Below, piece after piece: positions 30,307 through 39,828 of a stretch of 64,000 nt of DNA. The notes beneath the pieces were generated by a model that worked only from the letters and a program-made list of their open reading frames with translations, was not told the DNA's origin and made no database searches. A program made the translations under genes and the position numbers. Position 1 is the stretch's first letter. Each line of letters begins with the position of its first letter. Source of the stretch: Rhizobium subbaraonis (GTDB lineage Bacteria; Pseudomonadota; Alphaproteobacteria; Rhizobiales; Rhizobiaceae). Where the stretch lies: assembly GCF_900220975.1 (NCBI RefSeq), contig NZ_OBQD01000005.1, positions 317,241-381,240 on the forward strand, written 5' to 3'.

Positions 30307-31197
30307 TCAGCCTTTCACGCTGCCGGCGCGTGCAGTGGACCTCGCCCCTCTTTTGCCGCAGCATTCGCTGTAACGCTTGCCGGAACCACATGGACAGGGA
30401 TCGCCGCTGCGGCGCTGCAACTTCCCGATCAGCGGCAACAGCAGCGCATGCGGAATGGCTGAAGCGGTAAATGCCGCCAGCTTGGCCGATATTCCGGGCA
30501 CGACAAGCCTTCGACCCGACCTGAAGCCGCGCCATGCGCGCTCGGCCACATAGTCCGCATCGAGACGTGGCAGCACCTTGAACAGCATCGACCTCCCGGC
30601 ACCCGAACGCTGCAAGAATTCGGTGGCGACGGGACCGGGCGCCGCACAGGTGACCGTGACGCCGGTCGCGCGAACTTCTTCGTGCAGTGCCTCCGAAAAC
30701 GACCGGACAAAGCCTTTGGTGGCATAGTACATCGCCATGCCGGGTCCGGGCGTGAAGCTGGCGATCGAGCCCAGATTGAGCACCCCACCCCTTCTGCGCG
30801 CGCACATCGCCGGCAGAAAATGCAGGGTCATGTCGGCAAGTGCGCGGATATTGATATCGATCATGCCGATCTGCTCGTCCGCCGGCAATAGCGTCGCCGC
30901 ACCGCGCAGACCATACCCGGCACTGTTGACGAGCACGTCGCAGTAGAGACCCACGCTTTCCAGATGGGCTTGCAGCCGCTTCGGCGCATCGACGGTAAAA
31001 AGATCGAGTTCGAGGACGAACGGTTCGCCGCCCGCAGCGCGGACGTCGCCGGCGACTTCTGCGAGCGCGTCAGCCGCACGCGCGACAAGCACCACCGGGC
31101 AGCGCTCGTTTGCGGCCACCTTGGCTATGGCACGGCCGATCCCACGCGACGCGCCAACCACGACGACGGCCGGCCTCGGCGATGCCTCCCCGTTCAT
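30307..31197 (-). CDS. SDR family oxidoreductase with C-terminal SEC-C zinc motif
   Basis: 296 residues. The Rossmann NAD(P)-binding Gly-Ala-Ser-Arg-Gly-Ile-Gly is near 16-22, the NNAG-equivalent Asn-Ser-Ala-Gly near 96, and the active-site Tyr-Tyr-Ala-Thr-Lys (YxxxK) near 160. After the SDR domain comes Cys-Pro-Cys-Gly-Ser-Gly-Lys-Arg-Tyr-Ser-Glu-Cys-Cys, a SEC-C zinc-binding motif of the SecA C-terminus type, near 268-280. SDR-SEC-C fusions are uncommon. The ATG overlaps the stop of the upstream E2-like gene by 4 bases, so translation is coupled. The substrate is unknown. Confidence 0.88.
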   Translation of the reverse strand: MNGEASPRPAVVVVGASRGIGRAIAKVAANERCPVVLVARAADALAEVAGDVRAAGGEPFVLELDLFTVDAPKRLQAHLESVGLYCDVLVNSAGYGLRGAATLLPADEQIGMIDINIRALADMTLHFLPAMCARRRGGVLNLGSIASFTPGPGMAMYYATKGFVRSFSEALHEEVRATGVTVTCAAPGPVATEFLQRSGAGRSMLFKVLPRLDADYVAERAWRGFRSGRRLVVPGISAKLAAFTASAIPHALLLPLIGKLQRRSGDPCPCGSGKRYSECCGKRGARSTARAGSVKG

Positions 31198-31979
31198 CCT
31201 GCCGTCCTTATCGCGGCTGCGTCGCGCGACGGCGCGTCGCCGGACATGGCGTCCACTTCCGCCGCAACAGCGCCGTTCAATATCGCTTCGAAACGCTCCA
31301 GCGCACGGGCGACGTTCGCACCGTCCATCACCCGGTGATCGTATAGAATGCGCACGGTGACCGTGCCGTCCTCGGCGATCGGGCCGTAGTTCAACAGCGT
31401 CGTCAATGGTGTCAAAGGATTGAGCGATTCGGCGCCAAGCCCCGAATAGACCGAGAATTGGAAAGTCCCGAAGTGGCGTGCGCGGCGTCGAGCGATGTTG
31501 AGGCCGAGCCACATGATGGCCCAGCGCATCACCCCCGGCAGGCGGGCGAATTTCAGTGCGCGCCGGAATTCTTTGATCGTGGCGATCGGACGCGTTCTGG
31601 CCGTCTCGATCAACGCCTGCAGTTCGGAAATGGTGCGACGCTCAGGCCCCTTGATGGTTCCCAGCAGCACGATGCGCTCACCATCAAGCTCGCGCTCATG
31701 GGCGACCGACGCGATGCTCAGCGGATACTCGTAGAAGTGCGGCCAGGGTAGTTTGACATAGGCGCGCCGGAGTTCGGGCACCTCTTGCGACAGCAATCCG
31801 TAGCCCTTGAGGAAAAGGACTGTCCACGACGGCCGGATGGGCTGCTGCGCCCGTGCCTGCAGAAGCGTGGCAAGGGTCATCTGCCGTTGCACCGTCACGC
31901 GCGGGATGCCGATCGAAAACCGCATGAGATCTCCGACAAGCCTTCGTGGCGCCGAAATCTTCAGGGCCCTTCCTCGCAA
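31194..31979 (-). CDS. 2-oxoacid dehydrogenase E2-like acyltransferase, catalytic domain only
   Basis: 261 residues. The C-terminal half has the acyltransferase active-site motif Asp-His-Arg-Val-Met-Asp-Gly near 214-220 (His 215). It has no lipoyl or peripheral-subunit-binding domain, so it is not a standard E2. A core Arg-Arg-Leu-Val-Gly-Asp-Leu-Met and a Pro-Trp-Pro-His segment suggest a distinct acyltransferase subgroup. I chose the TTG at 31979 because GGGAGG lies 5 bases upstream; an ATG at 31925 with GGAG is an alternative. It sits between the ICMT-like gene and the SDR gene in one operon. Confidence 0.78.
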   Translation of the reverse strand: MRGRALKISAPRRLVGDLMRFSIGIPRVTVQRQMTLATLLQARAQQPIRPSWTVLFLKGYGLLSQEVPELRRAYVKLPWPHFYEYPLSIASVAHERELDGERIVLLGTIKGPERRTISELQALIETARTRPIATIKEFRRALKFARLPGVMRWAIMWLGLNIARRRARHFGTFQFSVYSGLGAESLNPLTPLTTLLNYGPIAEDGTVTVRILYDHRVMDGANVARALERFEAILNGAVAAEVDAMSGDAPSRDAAAIRTAG

Positions 31980-32015
31980 TTCTGCCTCCCTCTTTCGCAA
32001 ATGCCAGCGAGACGA

Positions 32016-32609
32016 CTAGTAGATATATGGAATGATCCGTTTGGTCCTGTCCATGTACTGCCGGTATTCTTCGCCGAACGTATCGGTCATCATCCGCTCT
32101 TCCTTGTCCACCCGCAGGAAGAAGAGTGTCGCGAAACCGGCAAGACCGGCAAGGCCGACGATCCAGTTTGCAAGCAGCAAGGCTTGCCCCAGCGCCAGCA
32201 TGAAGAACGACGTGTACATGGGATGGCGGATCAGCGAATAAGGTCCGCCGCTGATAAGCTTGTGCTTCTCACGGATCTCGAGCGAGATCGACCAGTTCTT
32301 TCCAAGCTCCTTGTGGGTTCTGCGGAACAACCACACGCCGGCGAAGAACAGGAATGCCCCAAGCGCAACGCCCCAGGCGCTCGCTGCATGGTCGCCGGCT
32401 TTCGGAAAGCCTGTTGCGACATAGATGCCGGGAACAACCGCCATGCCGGCGAGCGCTGCGCCCAGGCCGATCCGGTCGGTCAGCGACCGCCGATTGACCA
32501 CGACGCGTGTACGCCGCGCCCGGCGTTCGAAGGGGAACCGGATGACGTACCAAGCGACGATCCCCAGAACCCAGAGGATCTGGCCTGCATTTTCCACTGA
32601 CATGTTCAT
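32016..32609 (-). CDS. isoprenylcysteine carboxyl methyltransferase-like membrane protein
   Basis: 197 residues with about five hydrophobic segments. The C-terminal Gly-Pro-Tyr-Ser-Leu-Ile-Arg-His-Pro-Met-Tyr motif (about 122-132) and the Glu-Glu-Tyr-Arg-Gln-Tyr segment near 182 bind S-adenosylmethionine in the ICMT/PEMT family. Bacterial members methylate phospholipids, isoprenoid acids or unknown targets. The ATG at 32609 follows GAGTGACG; a GTG three codons upstream and an ATG two codons downstream are alternatives. The E2-like gene begins 36 bases downstream. Confidence 0.83.
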   Translation of the reverse strand: MNMSVENAGQILWVLGIVAWYVIRFPFERRARRTRVVVNRRSLTDRIGLGAALAGMAVVPGIYVATGFPKAGDHAASAWGVALGAFLFFAGVWLFRRTHKELGKNWSISLEIREKHKLISGGPYSLIRHPMYTSFFMLALGQALLLANWIVGLAGLAGFATLFFLRVDKEERMMTDTFGEEYRQYMDRTKRIIPYIY

Positions 32610-32669
32610 GGGCGTCACTCTAGCCTTACGGCCATCCCCTGCGCCAGCCGTGCGGCCTTGCCGACACCG

Positions 32670-33257
32670 TCATCCACCGTTCATCTCGCGAAGCTTGGTG
32701 ATGAACTGCTGCGGACGCAGCCATATTGCCGGCGTCTTGTAGCCCATAGATCTCGCGATCTCCGCGACGAAGGCATTGCAGTTGTAGACCGAGGCCTGCC
32801 AGACACGTGAACGGGCCTTGAGATCGCGTATGAATGCCACAGTCTTGCGGTACTCGGCTTCCGTCAGCAGGACGCGCCAGCTTGCGGAACGATATTCCTC
32901 CTCGAGATCACCGTCGCTCGCTCCCGTCTCCGCCGGAACCGGAACGAAGTGCCCGAGCACATAGGGTGCAGGATCGTTCGTGGCGGGTGCAAGACCGGCC
33001 ACCTCCTGGGTGGCAGGGCGGCCGGATTTGTCGAGCCGTCCGAAGATGACGTAGGTATGACCATAGCTCAGGGCGTAACGCGACCGAAACTCGATGTAGT
33101 AGCGGGCGTCCTTGCGCACTGCCTTGCCGTCTGCGCCGGCATAGCCGCGATAGTCGGAAACATAGCGGGGCAGCGGCGGCTTGTCCTCGGATTGGCAGGA
33201 CGTTATCGCAAGGGATAGAAGGATCAAAAGCGAAACGCGGCTCTTGCCCAACGACAT
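32670..33257 (-). CDS. lipoprotein with permuted NlpC/P60-like (YiiX) features
   Basis: 195 residues from the ATG at 33257. The lipobox Leu-Ala-Ile-Thr-Ser-Cys near 17-22 marks it as a lipoprotein. The mature part has Tyr-Gly-His-Thr-Tyr-Val-Ile-Phe-Gly around residue 65 and Tyr-Asn-Cys-Asn-Ala-Phe-Val-Ala-Glu near 155. A His before the Cys is the order in circularly permuted papain-like folds (YaeF/YiiX/LRAT-like). I infer an envelope-located hydrolase or acyl-binding protein from this pattern only. Confidence 0.62.
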   Translation of the reverse strand: MSLGKSRVSLLILLSLAITSCQSEDKPPLPRYVSDYRGYAGADGKAVRKDARYYIEFRSRYALSYGHTYVIFGRLDKSGRPATQEVAGLAPATNDPAPYVLGHFVPVPAETGASDGDLEEEYRSASWRVLLTEAEYRKTVAFIRDLKARSRVWQASVYNCNAFVAEIARSMGYKTPAIWLRPQQFITKLREMNGG

Positions 33258-33312
33258 GGACACGCTCCATTTCACGCTACGAATGCAGTAGCTCATGTCT
33301 GCTATGAAAGGT

Positions 33313-33388
33313 CTTCCGGTCGAGGGTCCGCCTGAAAACCGGAAGAGCGTTTCGGCCGGGGAAGCGCGCTACCGCGCCTCCCCGGGCC
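33313..33388. repeat. two adjacent inverted repeats between lipoprotein genes
   Basis: CTTCCGGT (33313-33320) pairs with ACCGGAAG (33338-33345). A longer GC-rich arm at 33354-33368 pairs with 33373-33388 with one bulge and one mismatch. The second hairpin follows the 42-residue lipoprotein on the minus strand and may end its transcript, although no T-run follows. Confidence 0.45.
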
Positions 33389-33401
33389 AAGTTCAGGCAT
33401 G

Positions 33402-33530
33402 TCACTTATAGACCGGTGCCGGCTGTTCGACCGGAGGCGGAGCCTTGCCCTTCCCCTTGCCGACGGTGTCGCAAGCGGTAAGGCCGGCCACGGAAATCAC
33501 TGCTACTGCCAGGATCAAAAGTCTGCTCAT
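33402..33530 (-). CDS. small lipoprotein (42 residues)
   Basis: A short minus-strand gene with a strong GGAGAGGA Shine-Dalgarno about 7 bases before the ATG. The translation begins MSRLLILAVAVISVAGLTAC, a complete lipoprotein signal with lipobox Leu-Thr-Ala-Cys. The mature peptide of only 23 residues is Gly/Lys- and Pro-rich and ends Pro-Val-Tyr-Lys. Such tiny lipoproteins are common in rhizobia and of unknown role. Confidence 0.75.
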   Translation of the reverse strand: MSRLLILAVAVISVAGLTACDTVGKGKGKAPPPVEQPAPVYK

Positions 33531-33838
33531 CAAGATGTCCTCTCCTTCACACGGAATAGGTTATCGAAGGCAACGACTCTAGTAATAGCCGCAAATGCCG
33601 ATAACGCCTAGTGCGCAAGCACGACAAAGTTAACGCATGCGAAGTGCGCTCAAGATCAGTTTTTTCAACGGCTTGTAGCAATTGCGTGAAGACGGGTTCC
33701 CGATCGTGCCATTGGCGCTGGACAATACTTCCTTCGAACGAGGAGGTGCGGCGACGAATCGATTTTTGTCCGAAAGCGGTGCTGCAACGCATGGTCTTCG
33801 CAACCCGGGGGGTGCGCGAAATACCCGCCCCTACCCGC
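33531..33838. other. gene-free stretch left of the L,D-transpeptidase gene
   Basis: 308 bases with no supported gene on either strand. The left end holds the promoter and ribosome site of the small lipoprotein. An AT-richer part near 33590-33670 could carry a promoter. I see no strong hairpin or repeat. Confidence 0.4.
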
Positions 33839-34438
33839 TCATATGATGACCACCCGAGTCCCGACCGGGGTGCGGTTGTAGAGGTCGACGATGTCGTCGT
33901 TCGTCAGGCGCACGCAACCGTTCGAAACCGCTTGGCCGATGGACCACGGCTCGTTGGTTCCGTGAAGCCGGAACAACGTGTCCTGGCCGCCCTGGTAGAG
34001 GTAGAGCGCTCTTGCGCCCAGGGGATTGTTCGGTCCACCCTCGACCCCGCCGGCATACTGCGCAAGACGCGGCTTGCGGCTGATCATCGAGGCGGTCGGC
34101 GTCCAGGACGGCCATTCCGCCTTCCGACCAACCGTCGCCTCGCCCTTGAACGTAAGGCCTTCCTCACCGACAGCCACGCCGTATCGCGTCGCCAATCCGC
34201 CGCCCTCGACAAGGTAGAGGTAACGCTCCCGTGTATTCACGACGATGGTTCCGGGCGCCTCGTATCCGGCATACTGCACGGTCTTGCGCCTGTAGCGGCG
34301 ATCGACACGGTAGTTTTCGTAATTGCTTCTGGAATACCAGTAGGTTGTGCGGCACCCGGAAGCTCCGGAAACCAGCAGGCTGAGGCTAGCGAGCATCAGG
34401 GCTCGGCGGCTTTTGGCGAAGTCTCTGTCCATTGGCAC
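33839..34438 (-). CDS. L,D-transpeptidase (YkuD domain)
   Basis: 199 residues with a signal or lipoprotein-type N-terminus (hydrophobic 14-26 followed by Ser-Gly-Cys). The YkuD domain shows His 159 in His-Gly-Thr-Asn and the catalytic Cys 175 in Ser-Asn-Gly-Cys-Val-Arg-Leu. It makes 3-3 cross-links in peptidoglycan or attaches proteins to it in the periplasm. Gly-Gly-Pro-Asn-Asn-Pro-Leu-Gly-Ala-Arg-Ala is the family substrate-groove motif. It is monocistronic and divergent from the SDR at 34646. Confidence 0.92.
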   Translation of the reverse strand: MPMDRDFAKSRRALMLASLSLLVSGASGCRTTYWYSRSNYENYRVDRRYRRKTVQYAGYEAPGTIVVNTRERYLYLVEGGGLATRYGVAVGEEGLTFKGEATVGRKAEWPSWTPTASMISRKPRLAQYAGGVEGGPNNPLGARALYLYQGGQDTLFRLHGTNEPWSIGQAVSNGCVRLTNDDIVDLYNRTPVGTRVVII

Positions 34439-34645
34439 CTGTCAGTGATCTGACGAACCCTCACCGCTAGACTTACCATTGCCGCGCCGTTTGGCCAAGC
34501 CTCCCCTCTGGTGGACGGCCAGTGGAGGCCCTACCCGGCAGCCGAATACAGAAGCCTGCGTGCCCTTCCGCTTGTACGGAAAGGACTTGCGTCCTCCGCC
34601 CGCGTCTGTTCGACTGGTCGACACTCGTGATTTGGGAAGGACACG

Positions 34646-35401
34646 ATGGCATCGAGTTTTGCAGGAAAAGTGGCGATCGTAACGGGCGGCGGCTCGGGCA
34701 TAGGGGCGGCAATCTGTCTCCGCCTGGCCCGGGATGGTGCCGAAGTTATCATCGCCGATATCGACCGCGCAGGCGCAGAGAAGCTGGCGGCCGACGTTGG
34801 CGCGAATGGCGGGAGGGCGCATGCGGTCTCAACCGACGTCACGGATCCGGAGGCGGCCCGCAAGCTCGTCGATTTTGCGGTCGAGACATGCGGCGGGTTG
34901 CACCTTGCCGTCAACAATGCCGGCACCCACGGTGCGCTGGCCATGACGGCGGACTACCCTCTCGACAACTGGCGCAAGCTGATCGACGTCAACCTGAACG
35001 GCGTCTTCCACTGCTTGAAATACGAGATCGCCGCGATGCTGGCTTCCGGCGGCGGCGCGATCGTCAACATGGCATCCGTGCTGGGCACGGTCGGCCTGCC
35101 GGCGACCGCGGCCTATACCGCAGCCAAGCACGCCGTCGTCGGCCTGACAAAGGTGGCGGCGATCGAATATGCAAGGCACGGCGTGCGCATCAATTCTGTA
35201 GCACCCGGATGGATCGAGACGCCGCTTCTGTCAGAGCATTCCCGGATCGCAAGCAACCGCCGCATGGAGGCCCTGCAGCCTATGGGGCGTCGCGGCACGC
35301 CGGATGAAGTGGCAGCCCTCGTCGCTTTCCTGCTGTCCGACGAAGCAAGCTTCGTCACAGGCAGCTGTCATGTGGTCGACGGCGCGTACACGGCCCACTG
35401 A
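34646..35401 (+). CDS. SDR family NAD(P)-dependent oxidoreductase
   Basis: 251 residues, a classical SDR. NAD(P)-binding Thr-Gly-Gly-Gly-Ser-Gly-Ile-Gly is near 12-19, Asn-Asn-Ala-Gly near 89, catalytic Ser near 142, Tyr-Thr-Ala-Ala-Lys (YxxxK) near 155, and the C-terminal Pro-Gly-Trp-Ile-Glu-Thr-Pro. The Asp-Ile-Asp after strand 2 favours NAD(H). The substrate cannot be told from sequence. It is convergent with the DUF1489 gene. Confidence 0.92.
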   Translation: MASSFAGKVAIVTGGGSGIGAAICLRLARDGAEVIIADIDRAGAEKLAADVGANGGRAHAVSTDVTDPEAARKLVDFAVETCGGLHLAVNNAGTHGALAMTADYPLDNWRKLIDVNLNGVFHCLKYEIAAMLASGGGAIVNMASVLGTVGLPATAAYTAAKHAVVGLTKVAAIEYARHGVRINSVAPGWIETPLLSEHSRIASNRRMEALQPMGRRGTPDEVAALVAFLLSDEASFVTGSCHVVDGAYTAH

Positions 35402-35424
35402 TCGGGTAACCGGTCGCAGCCGCG

Positions 35425-35862
35425 TCAGAGCAATCCGAGTTCGGCCAGTTCGCGCCGCAGCTCCATCGGCAAATCGGCGCCATCGGCCCCAAGGCTCATC
35501 AGGTCGCGCGGCGCGTCCTCGCCCGTGAGATAGCGCCATCCCTGGAAGGCGCGCTTCGGCTGGGGTTCGGTTTCGATGACTTCGGGGCCGAGCACGAGTT
35601 CGCACCGGGTGATCCCGTCTACGTCCTTGAACGTCTTCAGATCCAGCAACGGCTGCCGTGCCTGCACCTGTCCCTTGATCACCCAGTAGAGCGAACCGCC
35701 GTCAAGCAGCTCCTCCGCCCGCTTCGGGATCATGCGCGTCGTATGAGACGAGCTTGGTTCGAGACCGGCGGCGATCGCCACGAGCGCGCGCCGCGATACC
35801 CAATCACGCAGATCCTCGATCGAATCCGCTCCGACGCAAAGTTTGATGAGATGAAGGGCCAT
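35425..35862 (-). CDS. DUF1489 family protein
   Basis: 145 residues, the full length of a family nearly confined to alphaproteobacteria. It begins with the conserved Leu-His-Leu-Ile-Lys-Leu-Cys-Val-Gly and contains Ser-Leu-Tyr-Trp-Val-Ile-Lys-Gly and Phe-Gln-Gly-Trp-Arg-Tyr-Leu. No function is established. It is followed, across about 80 bases, by sdaA on the left side of its own strand context. Confidence 0.87.
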   Translation of the reverse strand: MALHLIKLCVGADSIEDLRDWVSRRALVAIAAGLEPSSSHTTRMIPKRAEELLDGGSLYWVIKGQVQARQPLLDLKTFKDVDGITRCELVLGPEVIETEPQPKRAFQGWRYLTGEDAPRDLMSLGADGADLPMELRRELAELGLL

Positions 35863-35944
35863 GGCTCCTTGAACGCCTTTCCGCCCCTCCAGTCAAGCAG
35901 CCAAGCCCTGCCGGGCACCCCGACCCGGAGGCGCGCCGGCAACA

Positions 35945-37345
<1,401 letters not shown>

Positions 37346-37544
37346 GCGCTGGACCTGCCAATACCTGCACCCGCGTGGAGATGCGACCTCGTCACCGAAA
37401 CGCCCGCCAGATGACTGGCCTCGTGTGCGGCAACATATGGAACATGTGGTGAAAGCTACGTCATACCGCAAGGCGCATACGGCGGCGGCCCGACATCCTG
37501 TTCTGCGCCTGCGACATCGCGCTTGCGTAGAAGAAGCCCAAAAC

Positions 37545-37578
37545 AAAAACGGCGCACCTGAAGCGGCGCGCCGTTTTT
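37545..37578. terminator. bidirectional Rho-independent terminator
   Basis: AAAAACGGCGC and GCGCCGTTTTT pair perfectly (11 bp) around a 12-base loop, so both strands end in a U-run. On the minus strand it closes the 33-residue membrane peptide gene 22 bases earlier. On the plus strand nothing obvious reads into it. Confidence 0.85.
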
Positions 37579-37599
37579 GCTAGTCACGAGATCTTGGTC

Positions 37600-37701
37600 T
37601 CATGCGCCCCCGAAAAGATAGACCAGGGCAAAAAAGCCTGCAAATGCGATGACCATGCGGCATGTGAGGCCCCAGCAGGCCTTCTGAGCGGTACTTTCCA
37701 T
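37600..37701 (-). CDS. 33-residue membrane peptide
   Basis: A very short minus-strand ORF with GGGGA 5 bases before the ATG and a strong terminator 22 bases after the stop. The peptide has a 15-residue polar Cys-Trp/Cys-Arg head and one hydrophobic segment (Val-Ile-Ala-Phe-Ala-Gly-Phe-Phe-Ala-Leu-Val-Tyr-Leu-Phe), ending Gly-Gly-Ala. The tight terminator makes a real transcript likely. I do not recognise the peptide, and the ORF could instead be part of a small RNA. Confidence 0.55.
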   Translation of the reverse strand: MESTAQKACWGLTCRMVIAFAGFFALVYLFGGA

Positions 37702-37982
37702 GATTTCCCCAAGAGAAAAACGATCGTCGCCGGCAAAAAAAATCCGCCCGCGCCGGCCCTCTTTAGTGAAGAAATGATGAAGGAGCAACAGCAAAGATGG
37801 CGAAAGCGTGGCACCAGCATCGACGGCCGCGCCGCGTCCGGAGATCTGAGCAAGGGATATCAACATGTTAGCGCGCGCGGTATGCGTCAGGCGCTTACCT
37901 GCCCGCCACACAAATGCCGGCAGTCTAAACGGCAGATGACAAGCCGGGTTGACGCGGCGGCGGTTTCCAAAATGCGCAATCC

Positions 37983-38690
37983 GTGGCAAATCACGAATCC
38001 ATGTCCATCATCGATCCGATCGCCTTCGTCGTCTTCATCCTGTTGTGGCTGGGCTACGCCTGGATCACCGACAAACGGCGTTTTCTGAACCGGGTGAGCC
38101 TGACGCGCGCGATGAATGCGCAGCGTGCGGCCTGGATCCGCAATGCCATGCGCCGTGACCTACGCATGATCGATACGCAGATCATGTCCGGACTGCAGAA
38201 CGGCACCGCCTTCTTCGCCTCCACTTCGATCCTCGCGCTCGGCGGCTGCTTTGCGCTTCTCGGCGCGACGGAAAAGGTCTTCATGATCTTCGGTGATCTG
38301 CCGCTGGTGTTCCAGGCCGGACGCGCCGGTTTTGAATTGAAGGTCGGCGGCCTGGCCGGCATCTTCGGCTACGCCTTCTTCAAGTTCGGCTGGTCCTACC
38401 GGCTTTTCAATTACTGCACCATTCTGCTCGGCGCCGTTCCCATGGCCGGCGACGTCCACAAGGACCCCGCCGCCGCCGATCTGGCCGCCGACAAGGTCAT
38501 CCGCATGAACATCCTGGCCGCCAAGCACTTCAACGCCGGCCTGCGGGCAATCTTCCTGTCGATCGGATATCTCGGCTGGTTCGTCAGCCCCTACCTGTTC
38601 ATGCTGACGACATGCTTCATCACCATCGTGCTGATACGCCGCCAGTTCTATTCGGAGGCGCGGCTGACGGTACTGGAAACCACCGAGTAG
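37983..38690 (+). CDS. DUF599 family membrane protein
   Basis: 235 residues with four hydrophobic segments (about 8-25, 70-95, 120-140 and 195-220). Conserved elements include the Arg-Arg-Asp-x-Arg-Met-Ile-Asp-Thr-Gln loop and the Lys-Phe-Gly-Trp-Ser-Tyr-Arg-Leu-Phe-Asn-Tyr segment. The family's role is unknown. An ATG six codons in (MSIIDP) is an alternative start. It is followed by the DUF1624 gene, 66 bases downstream on the same strand. Confidence 0.87.
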   Translation: MANHESMSIIDPIAFVVFILLWLGYAWITDKRRFLNRVSLTRAMNAQRAAWIRNAMRRDLRMIDTQIMSGLQNGTAFFASTSILALGGCFALLGATEKVFMIFGDLPLVFQAGRAGFELKVGGLAGIFGYAFFKFGWSYRLFNYCTILLGAVPMAGDVHKDPAAADLAADKVIRMNILAAKHFNAGLRAIFLSIGYLGWFVSPYLFMLTTCFITIVLIRRQFYSEARLTVLETTE

Positions 38691-38756
38691 TTCGAGCACT
38701 TCCCATCCGCCGAAAGTGGGGACGCTCGGCCAGCCAGAATTGCGAAGTACCGCACC

Positions 38757-39773
38757 ATGACCCAGGAATTCTCAGACAAGGCGGCCGCATCAGCGGAGCG
38801 TACTGCGCCGGCAAAGCAGCGGCTGGCATGGCTCGATGCGGCCCGCGGCGTGGCGCTGCTTGCCATGGCGATCTATCATTTCACCTGGGATCTCGACTAT
38901 TTCGGCTATATTGCTCCGGGCACGGCCGCCACCGGCGGCTGGCGAATCTTTGCCCGGCTGATCGCCGGCAGCTTCATCTTCCTCGCCGGCTTCAGCCTCG
39001 TACTCGGGCATCGCAATGCCATCCGCTGGCGCCCGTTCTGGAACCGGTTCGGCCGCATCGCCGCCGCGGCATTGCTGATCACGACAGCGACCTATCTCAT
39101 CTTCCCGAGTACCTTCATATTCTTCGGGATCCTTCACCACATCGCCCTTGCAAGTCTGCTCGGCCTGATTTTCCTAAGGCTGCCGCTCGTGGTCCTGCCG
39201 GTGGTCGCCGCCGCAGCATTCGCGGCCCCGCAATTCCTTCGCTCCGAGCTGTTCGACATTCCGGCGCTGTGGTGGGTGGGGCTATCGGAAACGGCGCCGC
39301 GTTCCAACGACTACGTGCCGCTGCTGCCCTGGTTCGGCGCCTTCCTGCTCGGCATGACCGCTTCCCGGCTATGGATCGCGCGCGCGGCGAATGCGTCGAC
39401 AGGTCCCGCGCCGCGCCCCCACGGCAGGACAACCGCTCTTTTTGCCATGGCGGGCCGGCATAGTCTGGCGGTCTATCTCATTCATCAGCCGGTGCTGATC
39501 GCTCTCGTCTATCTTGCTACACAAGTCGCGCCGCCGCCGAAGCCCGATCCGGTCGAAAGCTATCGCCGCAGTTGTGTCGCAGCCTGCAGCGTCGATACAG
39601 ACCCCGCCTTCTGCAAAAGTTTCTGCGACTGCACCATCAGTGAACTGCAGAGCAGAAACCTGTTCGACGCCCTGAACGCCGGCACCCTCGACGTCCAGAC
39701 GGACGAACGCATCGGCGAGCTTTCGCAGCAATGCACGGCGCGCGCTTTCTCAGACGTGCCGTCGCAGCAATAG
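38757..39773 (+). CDS. DUF1624 / heparan-alpha-glucosaminide N-acetyltransferase-like membrane protein
   Basis: 338 residues. The N-terminal Arg-Leu-Ala-Trp-Leu-Asp-Ala-Ala-Arg-Gly-Val-Ala-Leu-Leu-Ala-Met-Ala-Ile-Tyr-His block and about seven hydrophobic helices define the acyltransferase-3/DUF1624 group, which acetylates or otherwise acylates surface molecules across the membrane. The last about 65 residues, after the final helix, form a Cys-rich tail (Cys-Val-Ala-Ala-Cys, Phe-Cys-Lys-Ser-Phe-Cys-Asp-Cys, Gln-Gln-Cys) that should lie in the oxidising periplasm or bind metal. That tail is a rhizobial feature. Confidence 0.85.
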   Translation: MTQEFSDKAAASAERTAPAKQRLAWLDAARGVALLAMAIYHFTWDLDYFGYIAPGTAATGGWRIFARLIAGSFIFLAGFSLVLGHRNAIRWRPFWNRFGRIAAAALLITTATYLIFPSTFIFFGILHHIALASLLGLIFLRLPLVVLPVVAAAAFAAPQFLRSELFDIPALWWVGLSETAPRSNDYVPLLPWFGAFLLGMTASRLWIARAANASTGPAPRPHGRTTALFAMAGRHSLAVYLIHQPVLIALVYLATQVAPPPKPDPVESYRRSCVAACSVDTDPAFCKSFCDCTISELQSRNLFDALNAGTLDVQTDERIGELSQQCTARAFSDVPSQQ

Positions 39774-39775
39774 GA

Positions 39776-39800
39776 CGCGCCGGGACACATGCCCGGCGCG
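39776..39800. terminator. hairpin between convergent genes
   Basis: CGCGCCGGG (39776-39784) and CCCGGCGCG (39792-39800) form a perfect 9-bp stem with a 7-base loop, 2 bases after the DUF1624 stop and 29 bases before the MerR stop from the other side. There is no T-run, but it probably marks the transcript ends of both genes. Confidence 0.6.
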
Positions 39801-39828
39801 GTAATGTCTGCTGCAGCTGGTCGTAAGC

